Part shown: in pieces, positions 31,886 to 40,867 of the stretch | Layout: each line of letters begins with the position of its first letter | Position numbering within the stretch: position 1 is the first letter of the stretch | Assembly (NCBI GenBank): GCA_002010215.1 | Contig: MTMY01000038.1 | Location: 1-40,955 of the forward strand | From: Archaeoglobus sp. JdFR-37 | Lineage (GTDB): Archaea > Halobacteriota > Archaeoglobi > Archaeoglobales > Archaeoglobaceae | Direction: 5' to 3' | Length of the DNA stretch: 40,955 bases | The notes under the pieces: generated by a model | Seen by the model: the letters and a program-made list of their open reading frames with translations, nothing else | Told to the model about the DNA's origin: nothing | The model's database searches: none | Made by a program: the position numbers and the translations under genes

Positions 31886-33718
31886 ATGATAGCTGAGGAG
31901 CTGGCCAAGAAACAGAAAGAGATTAGCATTGCAGAGTTCTTTGAGAAGAACAAGCACATACTTGGCTATTCCAACCCCTCGAAAAGCCTCATTACATGTG
32001 TTAAAGAAGCCGTGGACAACGCCCTCGATGCATGCGAAGAAGCAGGAATTTTGCCAGATATAATGGTTCAGATAACGAGGGTTGACAAGAACACCTTCCG
32101 AATCGTTGTTGAAGATAACGGGCCTGGCATAGTGAAAGAGCAAATTCCAAAAATTTTCGGGAAGTTGCTTTATGGCTCACGCTTTCATGCCATAAGACAG
32201 AGCAGGGGACAGCAGGGCATAGGCATAAGCTCAGCCGTCTTGTATGCTCAGCTCACAACGGGAAAACCAACGATTATTACATCCAAAACATCACCTAATG
32301 AGGAGGCCTGGAAGGTATCTGTTTTCATAAATACCAGAAAGAATGAACCAGAGATAGTTGAAGAGGAGCAAGTTGAGTGGCACCGTCCAAGAGGAACAAG
32401 AATTGAGCTGGAGATTCAGGGGAGCTACGTTAAGGAGCGAAAGCAGAGCGTGTTTGAGTACCTAAAAGAGACTTCAGTTGTCAACCCCCACGCTAGAATT
32501 ACCCTTATTGATCCAGATGGAGACATCTATGAGTTCGAGAGGGTGAGCGAAGAGCTCCCCGAAATTCCGAAGGAAATCAAACCCCATCCCCACGGAATCG
32601 AGCTCGGAACCCTTATGGCAATGCTGAGATACACGAAAGCCAAGGATCTGAAAGGCTTTCTGAAAAGTGAGTTTGTGAGAGTTGGAGATAAAATCGCAGG
32701 TGAGGTTCTGAGTAGAGCAGGTTTTAGCGGTAGAGAAGATCCCCAGCAGCTTACGAGGGATGACGCTGTAAGGCTCCTCAACGCCTTCATGGAAACAGAT
32801 TTCTTGCCGCCTCCTACTGACTGCCTGTCTCCTATTGGAGAAAGCCTGATAATGAGGAGCCTACTATCAGAATACAAACCAGAATTCGCCTATGCTGTGA
32901 CAAGAAAGCCCAAGGTTTATTCCGGGCATCCTTTTCTGATTGAGGTTGGAATTGCCTATGGGGGGGAGCTGAGAAGCGATGATAAGGTTATTCTGCTTAG
33001 ATTTGCCAACAAAATCCCCCTGCTCTATCAGCAAAGTGGTTGTGCTCTAACAAAAGCTGTAGAAAGCGTTAACTGGAAGTCATACGGGCTTCAGCAGAGC
33101 AGAGATGAACTTCCGGTTGGACCTGCAGTCATACTTGTCCATCTTGCATCCACAAACATCCCCTACACATCCGAATCAAAAGAGGCAATTGCAGCAATTC
33201 CCGAAATCATAGATGAAGCTCGTCTCGCCTTACAGGAAGCGGGAAGGAGATTGAAAGAGTACGTTGACAGAAAAAACAGGTTGCAAAGCAAGAAGAAAAA
33301 GGAGGAGGTTCTAAACAGAATCCTACCGCTTCTGGCTAAGAAAGTCTGTGAGGTGCTGGAAGTCGAGCCCTTAGATGTTGAGAAAGTAGTTGCCAGAATA
33401 ATGGGGAACTTCCATGTAGAGAGAGTTGTGAATCAGAGAGATGGTTTCGCTGAAGTGGAGCTATCTGTTTCCAACTATACCCGCTCCAAGAAGAGTGTGA
33501 AGATTATAGAGATGTGCAGGGGAGAGGTTGAAGTAAACGAGGCAGATGGAGCAAATGTCAGGGAAGGGACGATAACAACTGTTAGCTGGAATCTTACCCT
33601 TGAGCCTGATCAAGAACTTAAACTTCGCTATAGGTGCAAGGAGATCGTGAACAGGAAGCCCTACGTTGAGGGAGTGGAGCCCGAGATTCTGAGCGGTGGG
33701 GAGGTGATGCCCCTCTGA
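31886..33718 (+). CDS. top6B: DNA topoisomerase VI subunit B
   Basis: The ATPase subunit of the type IIB topoisomerase that relaxes and decatenates DNA. The 610-residue protein has the GHKL ATPase fold: [14 protein letters not shown] (N box), VEDNGPGI (G1), [17 protein letters not shown] (G2), then an H2TH-like region and the transducer domain (about 230-460), with a C-terminal Ig-like domain. No Shine-Dalgarno site precedes ATG 31886; GATAAAAAG near 31856-31864 could be a TATA box 26 bp upstream. It is followed by top6A. Confidence 0.95.
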   Translation: MIAEELAKKQKEISIAEFFEKNKHILGYSNPSKSLITCVKEAVDNALDACEEAGILPDIMVQITRVDKNTFRIVVEDNGPGIVKEQIPKIFGKLLYGSRFHAIRQSRGQQGIGISSAVLYAQLTTGKPTIITSKTSPNEEAWKVSVFINTRKNEPEIVEEEQVEWHRPRGTRIELEIQGSYVKERKQSVFEYLKETSVVNPHARITLIDPDGDIYEFERVSEELPEIPKEIKPHPHGIELGTLMAMLRYTKAKDLKGFLKSEFVRVGDKIAGEVLSRAGFSGREDPQQLTRDDAVRLLNAFMETDFLPPPTDCLSPIGESLIMRSLLSEYKPEFAYAVTRKPKVYSGHPFLIEVGIAYGGELRSDDKVILLRFANKIPLLYQQSGCALTKAVESVNWKSYGLQQSRDELPVGPAVILVHLASTNIPYTSESKEAIAAIPEIIDEARLALQEAGRRLKEYVDRKNRLQSKKKKEEVLNRILPLLAKKVCEVLEVEPLDVEKVVARIMGNFHVERVVNQRDGFAEVELSVSNYTRSKKSVKIIEMCRGEVEVNEADGANVREGTITTVSWNLTLEPDQELKLRYRCKEIVNRKPYVEGVEPEILSGGEVMPL

Positions 33719-33747
33719 AGGAGATTGAAAGGAGATGTCTTACAGCA

Positions 33748-34797
33748 TTGCTTTCCATCGTGGAGAGGATGTACAACCAGCTGAAAGCTGGCAGAATCCC
33801 TGAGCTTGATATAGCCACTAGAACGAAGTATAACATTGAATTTAATGAAGAAAGCGAAGTCTGGGTTTATGGAGCGAGAACGTCAAAGAGGACGGCAAAA
33901 ACGGTTAAAGGAGCCTATCAGCTCCTAAGAATGGCCCACGTCATCGGCTTTTTGAAAGAGCAGCTAAACCTCAACAAATCTTCGACACTGAGAGAGCTTT
34001 ATTACATTTCAGAAAACTGGGGGCTGGCAAAGTTTGAGGAACAACAAGACAGCGACAGGCTGATTGAAGACCTTGAAATTCTGACTGAGTTTCAGAGAGA
34101 GCACTTCCACATAAGGCCTGAGGAAGATGGAGCTACAGTCATAGGACCCTTGAGGATAAGAGAGGAGACCAGGAGAGGTGTAAGAGAAATACACTGTCAG
34201 GACGATGTTGGAGAGGGCGGCTATCAGATTCCAACCAATGTTGACAACATCCAATTTCTCGACCACGATGCGAAATTCGTGATAGCAATAGAGACAGGCG
34301 GTATGAGGGACAGGCTCGTGGAAAACGGATTTGATGAGAAGTTCAATGCCATCATAGTCCATCTGAAAGGTCAGCCAGCCAGAAGTACAAGGAGACTGCT
34401 TAAGAGGCTTAATACCGAGCTTAATTTGCCTGTGGTGGTGTTCACAGATGGCGACCCCTGGAGCTACCGCATCTATGCCAGCGTTGCCTATGGCTCAATC
34501 AAATCTGCTCACCTCAGCGAGTATCTTGCAACTCCTGCTGCCCAATTCGTTGGAATCAGGCCCTCTGACATCGTGAAATATGATTTGCCATCTGACAAGC
34601 TGAACGAGCAGGACATAAGAGCTCTCAATGCAATTCTAACGGATCCTCGCTTCGAAACGGAGTTCTGGAAGAAAGAAGTAAATCTTCAGCTTGAACTCAA
34701 CAAGAAGTCAGAACAGCAGGCTCTGGCCAAATACGGGCTAGATTATGTGAGCGATGTTTACTTGCCGGAAAGGCTTACGGAGCTGGGAGTGATTTAA
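33748..34797 (+). CDS. top6A: DNA topoisomerase VI subunit A (Spo11-like)
   Basis: The DNA-cleaving subunit. The 5Y-CAP domain holds the catalytic tyrosine in [11 protein letters not shown] (the second Tyr), and the Toprim domain shows FVIAIETGG and [14 protein letters not shown]. The coordinates use TTG 33748, the first conventional start in frame. But 11 codons upstream, from CTG 33715, also look coding ([12 protein letters not shown], a helix typical of Top6A N-termini), and GGAGGTGAT ends six bases before that CTG. No ATG, GTG or TTG lies between the stop at 33667 and TTG 33748. AAAGGAGAT precedes TTG at a longer distance. The real start is uncertain. Confidence 0.93.
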   Translation: MLSIVERMYNQLKAGRIPELDIATRTKYNIEFNEESEVWVYGARTSKRTAKTVKGAYQLLRMAHVIGFLKEQLNLNKSSTLRELYYISENWGLAKFEEQQDSDRLIEDLEILTEFQREHFHIRPEEDGATVIGPLRIREETRRGVREIHCQDDVGEGGYQIPTNVDNIQFLDHDAKFVIAIETGGMRDRLVENGFDEKFNAIIVHLKGQPARSTRRLLKRLNTELNLPVVVFTDGDPWSYRIYASVAYGSIKSAHLSEYLATPAAQFVGIRPSDIVKYDLPSDKLNEQDIRALNAILTDPRFETEFWKKEVNLQLELNKKSEQQALAKYGLDYVSDVYLPERLTELGVI

Positions 34798-34918
34798 GAC
34801 AGGAATTAACGGAAGGTTTTATTCGTATTACAGTTTTTACCAGAGAATTTCTGGCTCAAAATCAACCGGACGCAACACAACATAATGTTTTTAATTCCTT
34901 CTGCAGGCATGATGCGAA

Positions 34919-35086
34919 ATGATTGGTGTGACAAGATACTGTGTTGGCTGCAGCTTCTGCAGACTTGTATGCCCTACCGGGGCAATAGAGGTGATGGGTA
35001 AGGCAGAGATTAATCACGAACTCTGCATAGAATGCAAGAAATGTGTATCTTACTGCCCTCTGGAAGCTCTGAGGGTAATAGAATGA
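34919..35086 (+). CDS. Small 2[4Fe-4S] ferredoxin
   Basis: A 55-residue ferredoxin with two complete cluster motifs: CVGCSFCRLVCP (8-19) and CIECKKCVSYCP (36-47). It is in the cytoplasm and carries single electrons at low potential. TTTTTAAT (34888-34895) is 28 bp before ATG, so the message is probably leaderless. It is 43 bases upstream of a flavoprotein of the phytoene desaturase type, followed by ccmA and ccmB, and all four seem to be one transcript. It may pass electrons to or from the flavoprotein; this is inferred from order. Confidence 0.9.
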   Translation: MIGVTRYCVGCSFCRLVCPTGAIEVMGKAEINHELCIECKKCVSYCPLEALRVIE

Positions 35087-35129
35087 ATTACGGTGAAAAT
35101 CCAATGAAATTTACCCAGAGAGGGATTGA

Positions 35130-36332
35130 ATGAAAGTTTGTGTGATTGGTGCCGGGCTCGGAGGATTGCTGTCGGCAGCACTGTTGTCAGCCAAGGGATA
35201 TGAGGTTGATGTATTCGAGAAACTCCCTTTTTATGGGGGCAGATTCACCAGCATAAATTACCGGGGATTTGAAGTCAGCACAGGGGCCCTTCATATGATT
35301 CCTCATGGCAGCAAAGGCCCCCTTGCCACCCTGCTGAAAAAAGCGGGGAGCGATGTTGAAATAGTTGATTCAGAACCTGAAGGTGAAATCTTCTTGAATG
35401 GGAAAAGGATAGAGGTCAGAAAGAAGCATTTTCCTTTCAAATCCCGTATGAAGTTTTTCGCTTGGTACGCTTGGAACGCTCTGCTCGGCAAGGATGCTAA
35501 CCTTGATGAGTTTGGAAAGCAGCTTGATGAGTTCAGCTACAATTTTATGAAGAGTTTTGTAGGATGGAGCTTCAGCGTAATGCCAAAGGACATTACATTT
35601 TCAAAAATGCTAGCAGTCTACAGGCAGGTAGCCAAATACAGGGGGCCTGGGATACCAATAGGCGGATGCAAAGCCGTTGTGGAATCGCTTGCAGAGATCA
35701 TAGAATCCAATGATGGCAAAATCCACCTGAAGACGAAAATCGAGGGACTCATGGGTGAAGATGATGAGAAAGTGGTAAGAGCTCTTTTTAACGGAACTTC
35801 TAGAGATTATGACATCTTCATCTCAAATATCGGCCACACCCTTACAGCGAAGCTCCTCAACGATCCCGAATATGAAAGGCGTTACCAGACAGAGCCCAGC
35901 AACGGTATAAAGTACACTTTAGCCCTTAAAGAACCTTTCATCGGTCATACGGGGGTTCTTTTCACACTCAACACCAGAAGGATAAGCGGTATGAATGAGG
36001 TTACCAATGCGGATCCAAGCTTGGCACCTGCAGGCTACCACATGCTTCAGGCTCACCAGCCAATGGAGACTGAGAACGTCAGATATGAGATAGGACTGGG
36101 TTTGAAGGACATTGAGGAAATTCTTTCCGGAATTGAGTATGAAGTTATATCCATTCAGAGTTACAGAGATGACTGGCCGGTGAATAGGATTAAGGCGGGA
36201 AGCGACATGGGTGTGAGGACACCTTACAGTAACCTCTATGTAGTGGGTGATGGAGCCAAAGGAGATGATATTGAGGTGGATGGTATAGCTCTGGGAGTTA
36301 TGGAAGTCATGGAGGTTCTGGAGGCTTTATGA
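35130..36332 (+). CDS. FAD-dependent oxidoreductase, phytoene desaturase/COG1233-like
   Basis: A 400-residue flavoprotein. The N-terminal dinucleotide-binding motif GAGLGGLLSAALLSAKGYEV (7-26) with FEKLPFYGGR, the substrate region, and the C-terminal FAD motif NLYVVGDGAKGDDIEVDGIA (about 366-385) match the CrtI/phytoene dehydrogenase-like group. Such proteins desaturate or saturate isoprenoid chains, but many archaeal members have unknown substrates. AGAGGGATT lies just before ATG 35130. The ferredoxin gene upstream could supply electrons, and the next gene, ccmA, starts within its stop (ATGA). Confidence 0.85.
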   Translation: MKVCVIGAGLGGLLSAALLSAKGYEVDVFEKLPFYGGRFTSINYRGFEVSTGALHMIPHGSKGPLATLLKKAGSDVEIVDSEPEGEIFLNGKRIEVRKKHFPFKSRMKFFAWYAWNALLGKDANLDEFGKQLDEFSYNFMKSFVGWSFSVMPKDITFSKMLAVYRQVAKYRGPGIPIGGCKAVVESLAEIIESNDGKIHLKTKIEGLMGEDDEKVVRALFNGTSRDYDIFISNIGHTLTAKLLNDPEYERRYQTEPSNGIKYTLALKEPFIGHTGVLFTLNTRRISGMNEVTNADPSLAPAGYHMLQAHQPMETENVRYEIGLGLKDIEEILSGIEYEVISIQSYRDDWPVNRIKAGSDMGVRTPYSNLYVVGDGAKGDDIEVDGIALGVMEVMEVLEAL

Positions 36333-37027
36333 GGGACGTTGTTAACCTTAAGGATGTTACGAAGGTCTTTGGAAGGTTTAAAGCTCTGAAGGGAATAAGC
36401 CTCAGTGTCAAAGATGGAGAAAAGCTGGCAATACTGGGTCCCAATGGGGCAGGCAAGACAACGCTTATCAAGATAATAAGCGGCCAGAGCAAGCCCACAA
36501 CAGGGGAAGTCAGCGTTTACGGCTTCACACCCTGGAAATACAGCGAGGAAGTGAGGAAGAAGATAGGCGTAGTCTCCCACAACCTTTTGCTTTACGAGGA
36601 TCTGACAGCCTATGAGAATCTCCAGTTCTTTTCCAAGCTTTACGAAGTTGATGAGAGCAGAATTGGTGAAGTTTTGAAGGAATTTGGCCTGTATTCAAGA
36701 AGGCATGACCTGGTGAAGAACTATTCCAGAGGTATGAAGCAACGTCTCTCGATAGCCAGAGCGGTCCTTCACGATCCGCAGCTCCTCATACTGGACGAAC
36801 CTTCCACCGGTCTAGATTACCAAGGCAGGCTTAAGCTTATGGAGATGCTGGAGAGTTATGGAGAGCGGAGAACCGTGATTCTGACGACACACAACATTGA
36901 GGAGGCTGAAAGACTCTGCAGAAAAGTTGCCATCATAAATGAGGGCAGATTGCTCAGCTATGGAGAGGTTGAGGGGATAGAAAGCCTTGCAGAGTTCTAT
37001 CTCAAAATCATGGGTGGTGCCCCTTGA
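36329..37027 (+). CDS. ccmA: ABC transporter ATP-binding protein CcmA (haem/cytochrome c maturation)
   Basis: The 232-residue ATPase shows Walker A GPNGAGKTT (about 37-45), Q-loop region KIGVVSHNLLLYEDLTAYEN, signature YSRGMKQRLS, Walker B LLILDEPSTGLD and the switch histidine in LTTHNIEEAERL. Gene order ahead of ccmB supports CcmA, which drives release of haem-loaded CcmE; other small ABC exporters are similar. It overlaps the flavoprotein stop as ATGA and the ccmB start as TTGA. Confidence 0.85.
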   Translation: MRDVVNLKDVTKVFGRFKALKGISLSVKDGEKLAILGPNGAGKTTLIKIISGQSKPTTGEVSVYGFTPWKYSEEVRKKIGVVSHNLLLYEDLTAYENLQFFSKLYEVDESRIGEVLKEFGLYSRRHDLVKNYSRGMKQRLSIARAVLHDPQLLILDEPSTGLDYQGRLKLMEMLESYGERRTVILTTHNIEEAERLCRKVAIINEGRLLSYGEVEGIESLAEFYLKIMGGAP

Positions 37028-37683
37028 GAACCTTTGGTAAGGCTCTGGAGTTAGCAAAAAAGGACCTTCGCATTGAATTCAGGACGAAGAACACCATCAA
37101 CTTCATGCTGCTATTTGCCCTCATAACCTCTATGATGTTCAGCGTTGCAGTGCCAATCAGCATTGCCGAAAAGGTTGCACCGGCTCTGATGTGGCTGGTC
37201 TTTCTTTTTGTTGGCATGCTGGGTTATTCAAGAGCATTTCTGAGGGAGGTGGAGTTAGAAACCCTGGATGCTCTACGCATATCTCCCATCAGCCCCTCAA
37301 GCGTTCTTATGGGTAAAGTTATATACAATATCTCCCTCATGCTCCTGATGGAGGTAACAATTCTGCCCATCTTCCTTGCCCTCTTCAATCTGTCAATTGT
37401 CGATCCTTTAATGCTGTTGGTAGCCGTTACTGCAGGAAACGTTGGATTTGTGGTAGTCTCTTCTTCTCTCTCAGTCTTAGTTATAAAATCCAAGTCAAGG
37501 GAGCTTTTACTCCCCGTTATCATGTTCCCGGTCATCTTTCCAATCATTACTTCCACCATAAATGCCGTTAATGCAGCTATGAGGGGAGGAGATGCGCTGC
37601 CTCACCTTGCAATCATCGGAGCCTTCTGTGTTATTATGGTGACCGTAAGTTTGCTGACCTTTGATTACGCCTTTACAGAATAG
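37024..37683 (+). CDS. ccmB: CcmB, membrane subunit of the cytochrome c maturation ABC complex
   Basis: A 219-residue protein with six membrane helices. The opening ELAKKDLRIEFRTKNTINFMLL and the block FLFVGMLGYSRAFLREVELETLDALRIS, taken in parts, match CcmB. The start is TTG 37024, overlapping the ccmA stop. It should form a CcmA2B2C complex with ccmC and ccmD encoded at 30739-31517. The convergent etfA gene begins to be read 45 bases away. Confidence 0.88.
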   Translation: MRTFGKALELAKKDLRIEFRTKNTINFMLLFALITSMMFSVAVPISIAEKVAPALMWLVFLFVGMLGYSRAFLREVELETLDALRISPISPSSVLMGKVIYNISLMLLMEVTILPIFLALFNLSIVDPLMLLVAVTAGNVGFVVVSSSLSVLVIKSKSRELLLPVIMFPVIFPIITSTINAVNAAMRGGDALPHLAIIGAFCVIMVTVSLLTFDYAFTE

Positions 37684-37728
37684 TCTCATATTGGTTGGAT
37701 TTATAACTAAACAAAAGAATAATAAAAA

Positions 37729-38655
37729 TTATTTATACTCTTTAATCTTCTCCAACAGCTTAGGCACCACTGCGTAGAGGTCACCTATAATCCCATAGTC
37801 AGCATGCTCGAAAATAGGTGCATTCGGATCGCTGTTGATGGCTATGATGGTCTTGGAATCCCTTACTCCGGCTATGTGCTGGATCTGTCCCGAAACGCCA
37901 ACGCCCACGTAAAGCTTCGGTTTAACAGCAACACCGGACATTCCAACCCAGTTAGGTGCCCAGTGCAAATCGGCTGACAAAGGCCTTGTAACTCCTACTG
38001 CCCCGCCAAGAACCTCGGCCAGCTCTTCAAGCATTGAAAGGTCTTCTTTCTTCTTGACGCCTCTCCCGGCCACCACTACTACCTCTGCATCCTCCAGCCT
38101 TAGTCCAACTTCTTTACTCCTCACCTCAACCACTTCAACGCTCGGGGAAATCTCAACCTGAACCTCTTCAATCTCTCCTTCTCCAGCCTCATCAGCCTTT
38201 GGATATGAGCCGGGTTTGAGACATACGATGCTAGGAGAAGTCTTCAGCTTTATTTCTGCCTGAGCCACACCGCCGTATGAGCTCCTTACAGCAATCAGCC
38301 CATCAGCTCCATCATCCATCCTTACCTGTGACGCCTCGCTTACGCATGCAGCATCAAGCTTTGCAGCCAGAATTGATGCCACCACAACGCCTTTGGGGCT
38401 ACCTTCCACAAGAAGCACATCAGGATCTACACTTTTAACTATATCATTCAGCACTTCAGCATACTCTGCTGGCCTGAATTCTCCAAACTTCTCAGAATCT
38501 GCGAAATAAACTTTGTTAACGAATTTTCTGGCCAGTTCAGCAAACTCTTTGGTTCCGATTACTGCAGCGGATATGCTGTCCGCTCCAATCTCCCTGGCTG
38601 CCGTGACCAGCTCTTTCAGCCCGCCATCATTTTCTGAATAGATGAGAACGTTCAT
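37729..38655 (-). CDS. etfA: Electron transfer flavoprotein, alpha subunit
   Basis: The 308-residue subunit carries FAD in its C-terminal domain, with VGVSGQIQHIAGVRDS, IAINSDPNAPIFEHADYG and the final GDLYAVVPKL, the classic ETF alpha signature. It accepts electrons from acyl-CoA dehydrogenase together with EtfB. ATG 38655 is preferred over GTG 38664 because GGTGGTG lies three bases upstream. It is the last gene of the fixX-acd-etfB-etfA set, 24 bases after etfB. Confidence 0.94.
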   Translation of the reverse strand: MNVLIYSENDGGLKELVTAAREIGADSISAAVIGTKEFAELARKFVNKVYFADSEKFGEFRPAEYAEVLNDIVKSVDPDVLLVEGSPKGVVVASILAAKLDAACVSEASQVRMDDGADGLIAVRSSYGGVAQAEIKLKTSPSIVCLKPGSYPKADEAGEGEIEEVQVEISPSVEVVEVRSKEVGLRLEDAEVVVVAGRGVKKKEDLSMLEELAEVLGGAVGVTRPLSADLHWAPNWVGMSGVAVKPKLYVGVGVSGQIQHIAGVRDSKTIIAINSDPNAPIFEHADYGIIGDLYAVVPKLLEKIKEYK

Positions 38656-38679
38656 GAACACCACCCCCCATCACGACGC

Positions 38680-39456
38680 TCAAATCAAATTCTCCTTGTG
38701 GAGTTCTTCTACAAGCTTACTAATGGCCTCGTCAACCTTTGCTGCATCGCTGGCATCAAATACAACGTTTTTCCTAGCAACTTTCGGCATTCTTGCAGAG
38801 AGAACTTCCATTTTGGCATCCACCTCAACACCAAGATCAGAGAGTGAGAGCTGGTTGAAGGGTTTTCGTGAAGCCTTCAGAATTGCAGAAAGCTTTGGAA
38901 TTCTCGGCTCGTTTATCTCCAGCATCACAGATACAACCACTGGCAGACTAGCACTGTAAACGTAAACTGCATCGCCCAAATCACTTTCAGTAACAACCTT
39001 TCCATTTTCCACCTTCAAGGAGACAGCATTTGGCAGGAGGGGGATGCTGAGATTTGCAGCAATCTTTGCCGGAATCTGCCAGGAGTAGCCGTCGGTTGAA
39101 GCAGCACCACAGAGGATGAGATCGTAACTCCCAATCTTCTTTATGGCAGCAGCCAGAACTTTTGCGATAGCTGTGGTATCAGCATCCTTCAAGGCATCAT
39201 CCATTACCGCATAAACTTCATCTGCCCCCATTGCGTATATTTCCTTGACGACCTCCTTAACATCGCTCCCTCCAGCAGTAACTGCCATAACCTTCCCGCC
39301 AGATGCCTCTTTTATTTTCAAAGCCTCCTCTAAAGCCCTTTTATCCATGTCACTCATTTTTTTGGGGGCTCCAGCCAGCATCGGTTCCCCTGTCGATGGG
39401 TCGAACTTTAACTGCTGCACATCATAACTCTGCTTAACACAAACAACGATGTCCAT
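38680..39456 (-). CDS. etfB: Electron transfer flavoprotein, beta subunit
   Basis: The 258-residue ETF beta subunit has the start DIVVCVKQSYD, ALEEALKIKE, AVTAGG, the CGAASTDGYSWQIPAKIA stretch and EINEPRIPKLSAILKA, all family blocks. It binds AMP or a second FAD and docks on the dehydrogenase. ATG 39456 is chosen because TGGTGAT lies four bases upstream; GTG 39468 is the alternative. It is 27 bases after the dehydrogenase gene. Confidence 0.94.
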   Translation of the reverse strand: MDIVVCVKQSYDVQQLKFDPSTGEPMLAGAPKKMSDMDKRALEEALKIKEASGGKVMAVTAGGSDVKEVVKEIYAMGADEVYAVMDDALKDADTTAIAKVLAAAIKKIGSYDLILCGAASTDGYSWQIPAKIAANLSIPLLPNAVSLKVENGKVVTESDLGDAVYVYSASLPVVVSVMLEINEPRIPKLSAILKASRKPFNQLSLSDLGVEVDAKMEVLSARMPKVARKNVVFDASDAAKVDEAISKLVEELHKENLI

Positions 39457-39483
39457 AAATATCACCATTAAAAAATAAAAATA

Positions 39484-40749
39484 TTACTGGGAGACGTAAT
39501 CCCTGCCGATGATGTCTCTGGCTATAATGTATTTCATTATGTTCTGGGCGCCTTCAGCTCCAATAACATAGCTGAACGGGCCAAGCCACGCTCTGAATAT
39601 TGGCGCCTCCTTTGTGTAGGCGTATGCACCATACCACTTCATGACTTCCTCAGCAAGGTCAACGCATGTTTCTGGCCCGTAGTTCTTGGCCAGAGCAACG
39701 GGTACATTGAGATCTTTGGGCTTGTAGGCTGGGTCTTTCTCTATGTATATCTTGTCAGCAAGTCTGGACGCTCTGTAAACGAAGTATTTTGCAGCCTCCC
39801 ATCTTGCATATAGCTCAGCAAATCTGAAGCTGACGCCTTGGAATGAAGCGATACTTTTGCCTCCAAACAGTTTCCTGTCCTTGAACCACTGTACTGCCTG
39901 CTCTAGAAGCCATCTTGCAGCGCCTATGGTGGCTGCGGAGACAACAATCCTAGCAAGATTGAAGCTCTCCATCACGTAGTAGAAGCCCTTGTTCTCCTCT
40001 CCAATCAGGTAATCCTTTTCCAGCTCGAAGTCCTCAAGGATGAAGCCGCCAGTTGTCAAGCCATGTCTTCCGATATCTTCATAGAGAGTAGGATTCCAGC
40101 CGGGTTTCAGCTCTCCGTTCTTTCTTGCCAGGAGGGCGAAGGCTGAGAGCCCTCTATGCCCGGGTTCGCCAGTTCTTGCCAGTGTAAACCAGCCACCACC
40201 CCAGGAGAGTTTCTGAACTTCACCAACACCACTTATGTATGCTTTTTCTCCGTTGAAAACGTAGACATCACCCTTTTTCACGGCTGTTGTCCTGAGTCCG
40301 GCAACATCTGAGCCTCCCTGAGGCTCGGTGGATGCGATGCCAAAGAATGCATCACCCTTGGCAACTTCTGGAATTATTTCCTGACAGACCTCTTCCTTGC
40401 CAAAGAGCTCCAGAGCGAAGGGCCATCCGGTGTTGAGAAGAGCGTAGACCGCAAGAGCCACAGATGGATCAGCATAAGCTATCTCCTCAATTGCGATGGT
40501 CGCCATGGTATAAGTTCCGCCCTGTCCTCCATACTCCTCGCTGCAAGGAATGCAGAACAATCCCTGCTCTCCCATCTTTTTAATTGTGTCAATAGGAATG
40601 TTCATAGGTTCCTTATCAGCAGCTTCATCAATCTCCACCCATTTGGGTGCTATATACTTCTGGCAAAACTCCCTCACAGTTTCTCTAAAAAGCTTCTCCT
40701 CCTCGGAGAAGGTCACTATGGTATCTTTCGGGTAATCTATTACGCTCAT
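39484..40749 (-). CDS. Acyl-CoA dehydrogenase
   Basis: A 421-residue flavoenzyme that oxidises an acyl-CoA to enoyl-CoA. It has the N-terminal helical domain, the middle beta domain with FFGIASTEPQGGSDVAG and a C-terminal helical domain with QGVSFRFAELYARWEAAK. The catalytic glutamate is probably that in GAEGAQNIMKYIIAR, which takes the place of YEGT in other members. It is about 40 residues longer than standard enzymes. GAGGAGG precedes ATG 40749; TTG 40767 lies within that site. Substrate is unknown; branched-chain acyl-CoA would connect it to the leucine catabolic genes. Confidence 0.92.
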   Translation of the reverse strand: MSVIDYPKDTIVTFSEEEKLFRETVREFCQKYIAPKWVEIDEAADKEPMNIPIDTIKKMGEQGLFCIPCSEEYGGQGGTYTMATIAIEEIAYADPSVALAVYALLNTGWPFALELFGKEEVCQEIIPEVAKGDAFFGIASTEPQGGSDVAGLRTTAVKKGDVYVFNGEKAYISGVGEVQKLSWGGGWFTLARTGEPGHRGLSAFALLARKNGELKPGWNPTLYEDIGRHGLTTGGFILEDFELEKDYLIGEENKGFYYVMESFNLARIVVSAATIGAARWLLEQAVQWFKDRKLFGGKSIASFQGVSFRFAELYARWEAAKYFVYRASRLADKIYIEKDPAYKPKDLNVPVALAKNYGPETCVDLAEEVMKWYGAYAYTKEAPIFRAWLGPFSYVIGAEGAQNIMKYIIARDIIGRDYVSQ

Positions 40750-40795
40750 CTGGCAAAACCTCCTCAAATCTTTACCAAACCTTACACATGATTAA

Positions 40796-40803
40796 TTTTT
40801 AAA
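40796..40803 (-). promoter_or_regulatory. TATA box of the acyl-CoA dehydrogenase-etf operon
   Basis: TTTAAAAA on the minus strand, preceded by GAAAAA, is centred 51 bp before the start, predicting a leader of about 22 bases with a GAGGAGG site. It may act in addition to read-through from fixX. Confidence 0.45.
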
Positions 40804-40867
40804 TTTTTCTATTCTGGAATGCCACTTCCAGATTTAACTTCCGAATTTGACCCACCTCACCCATATC

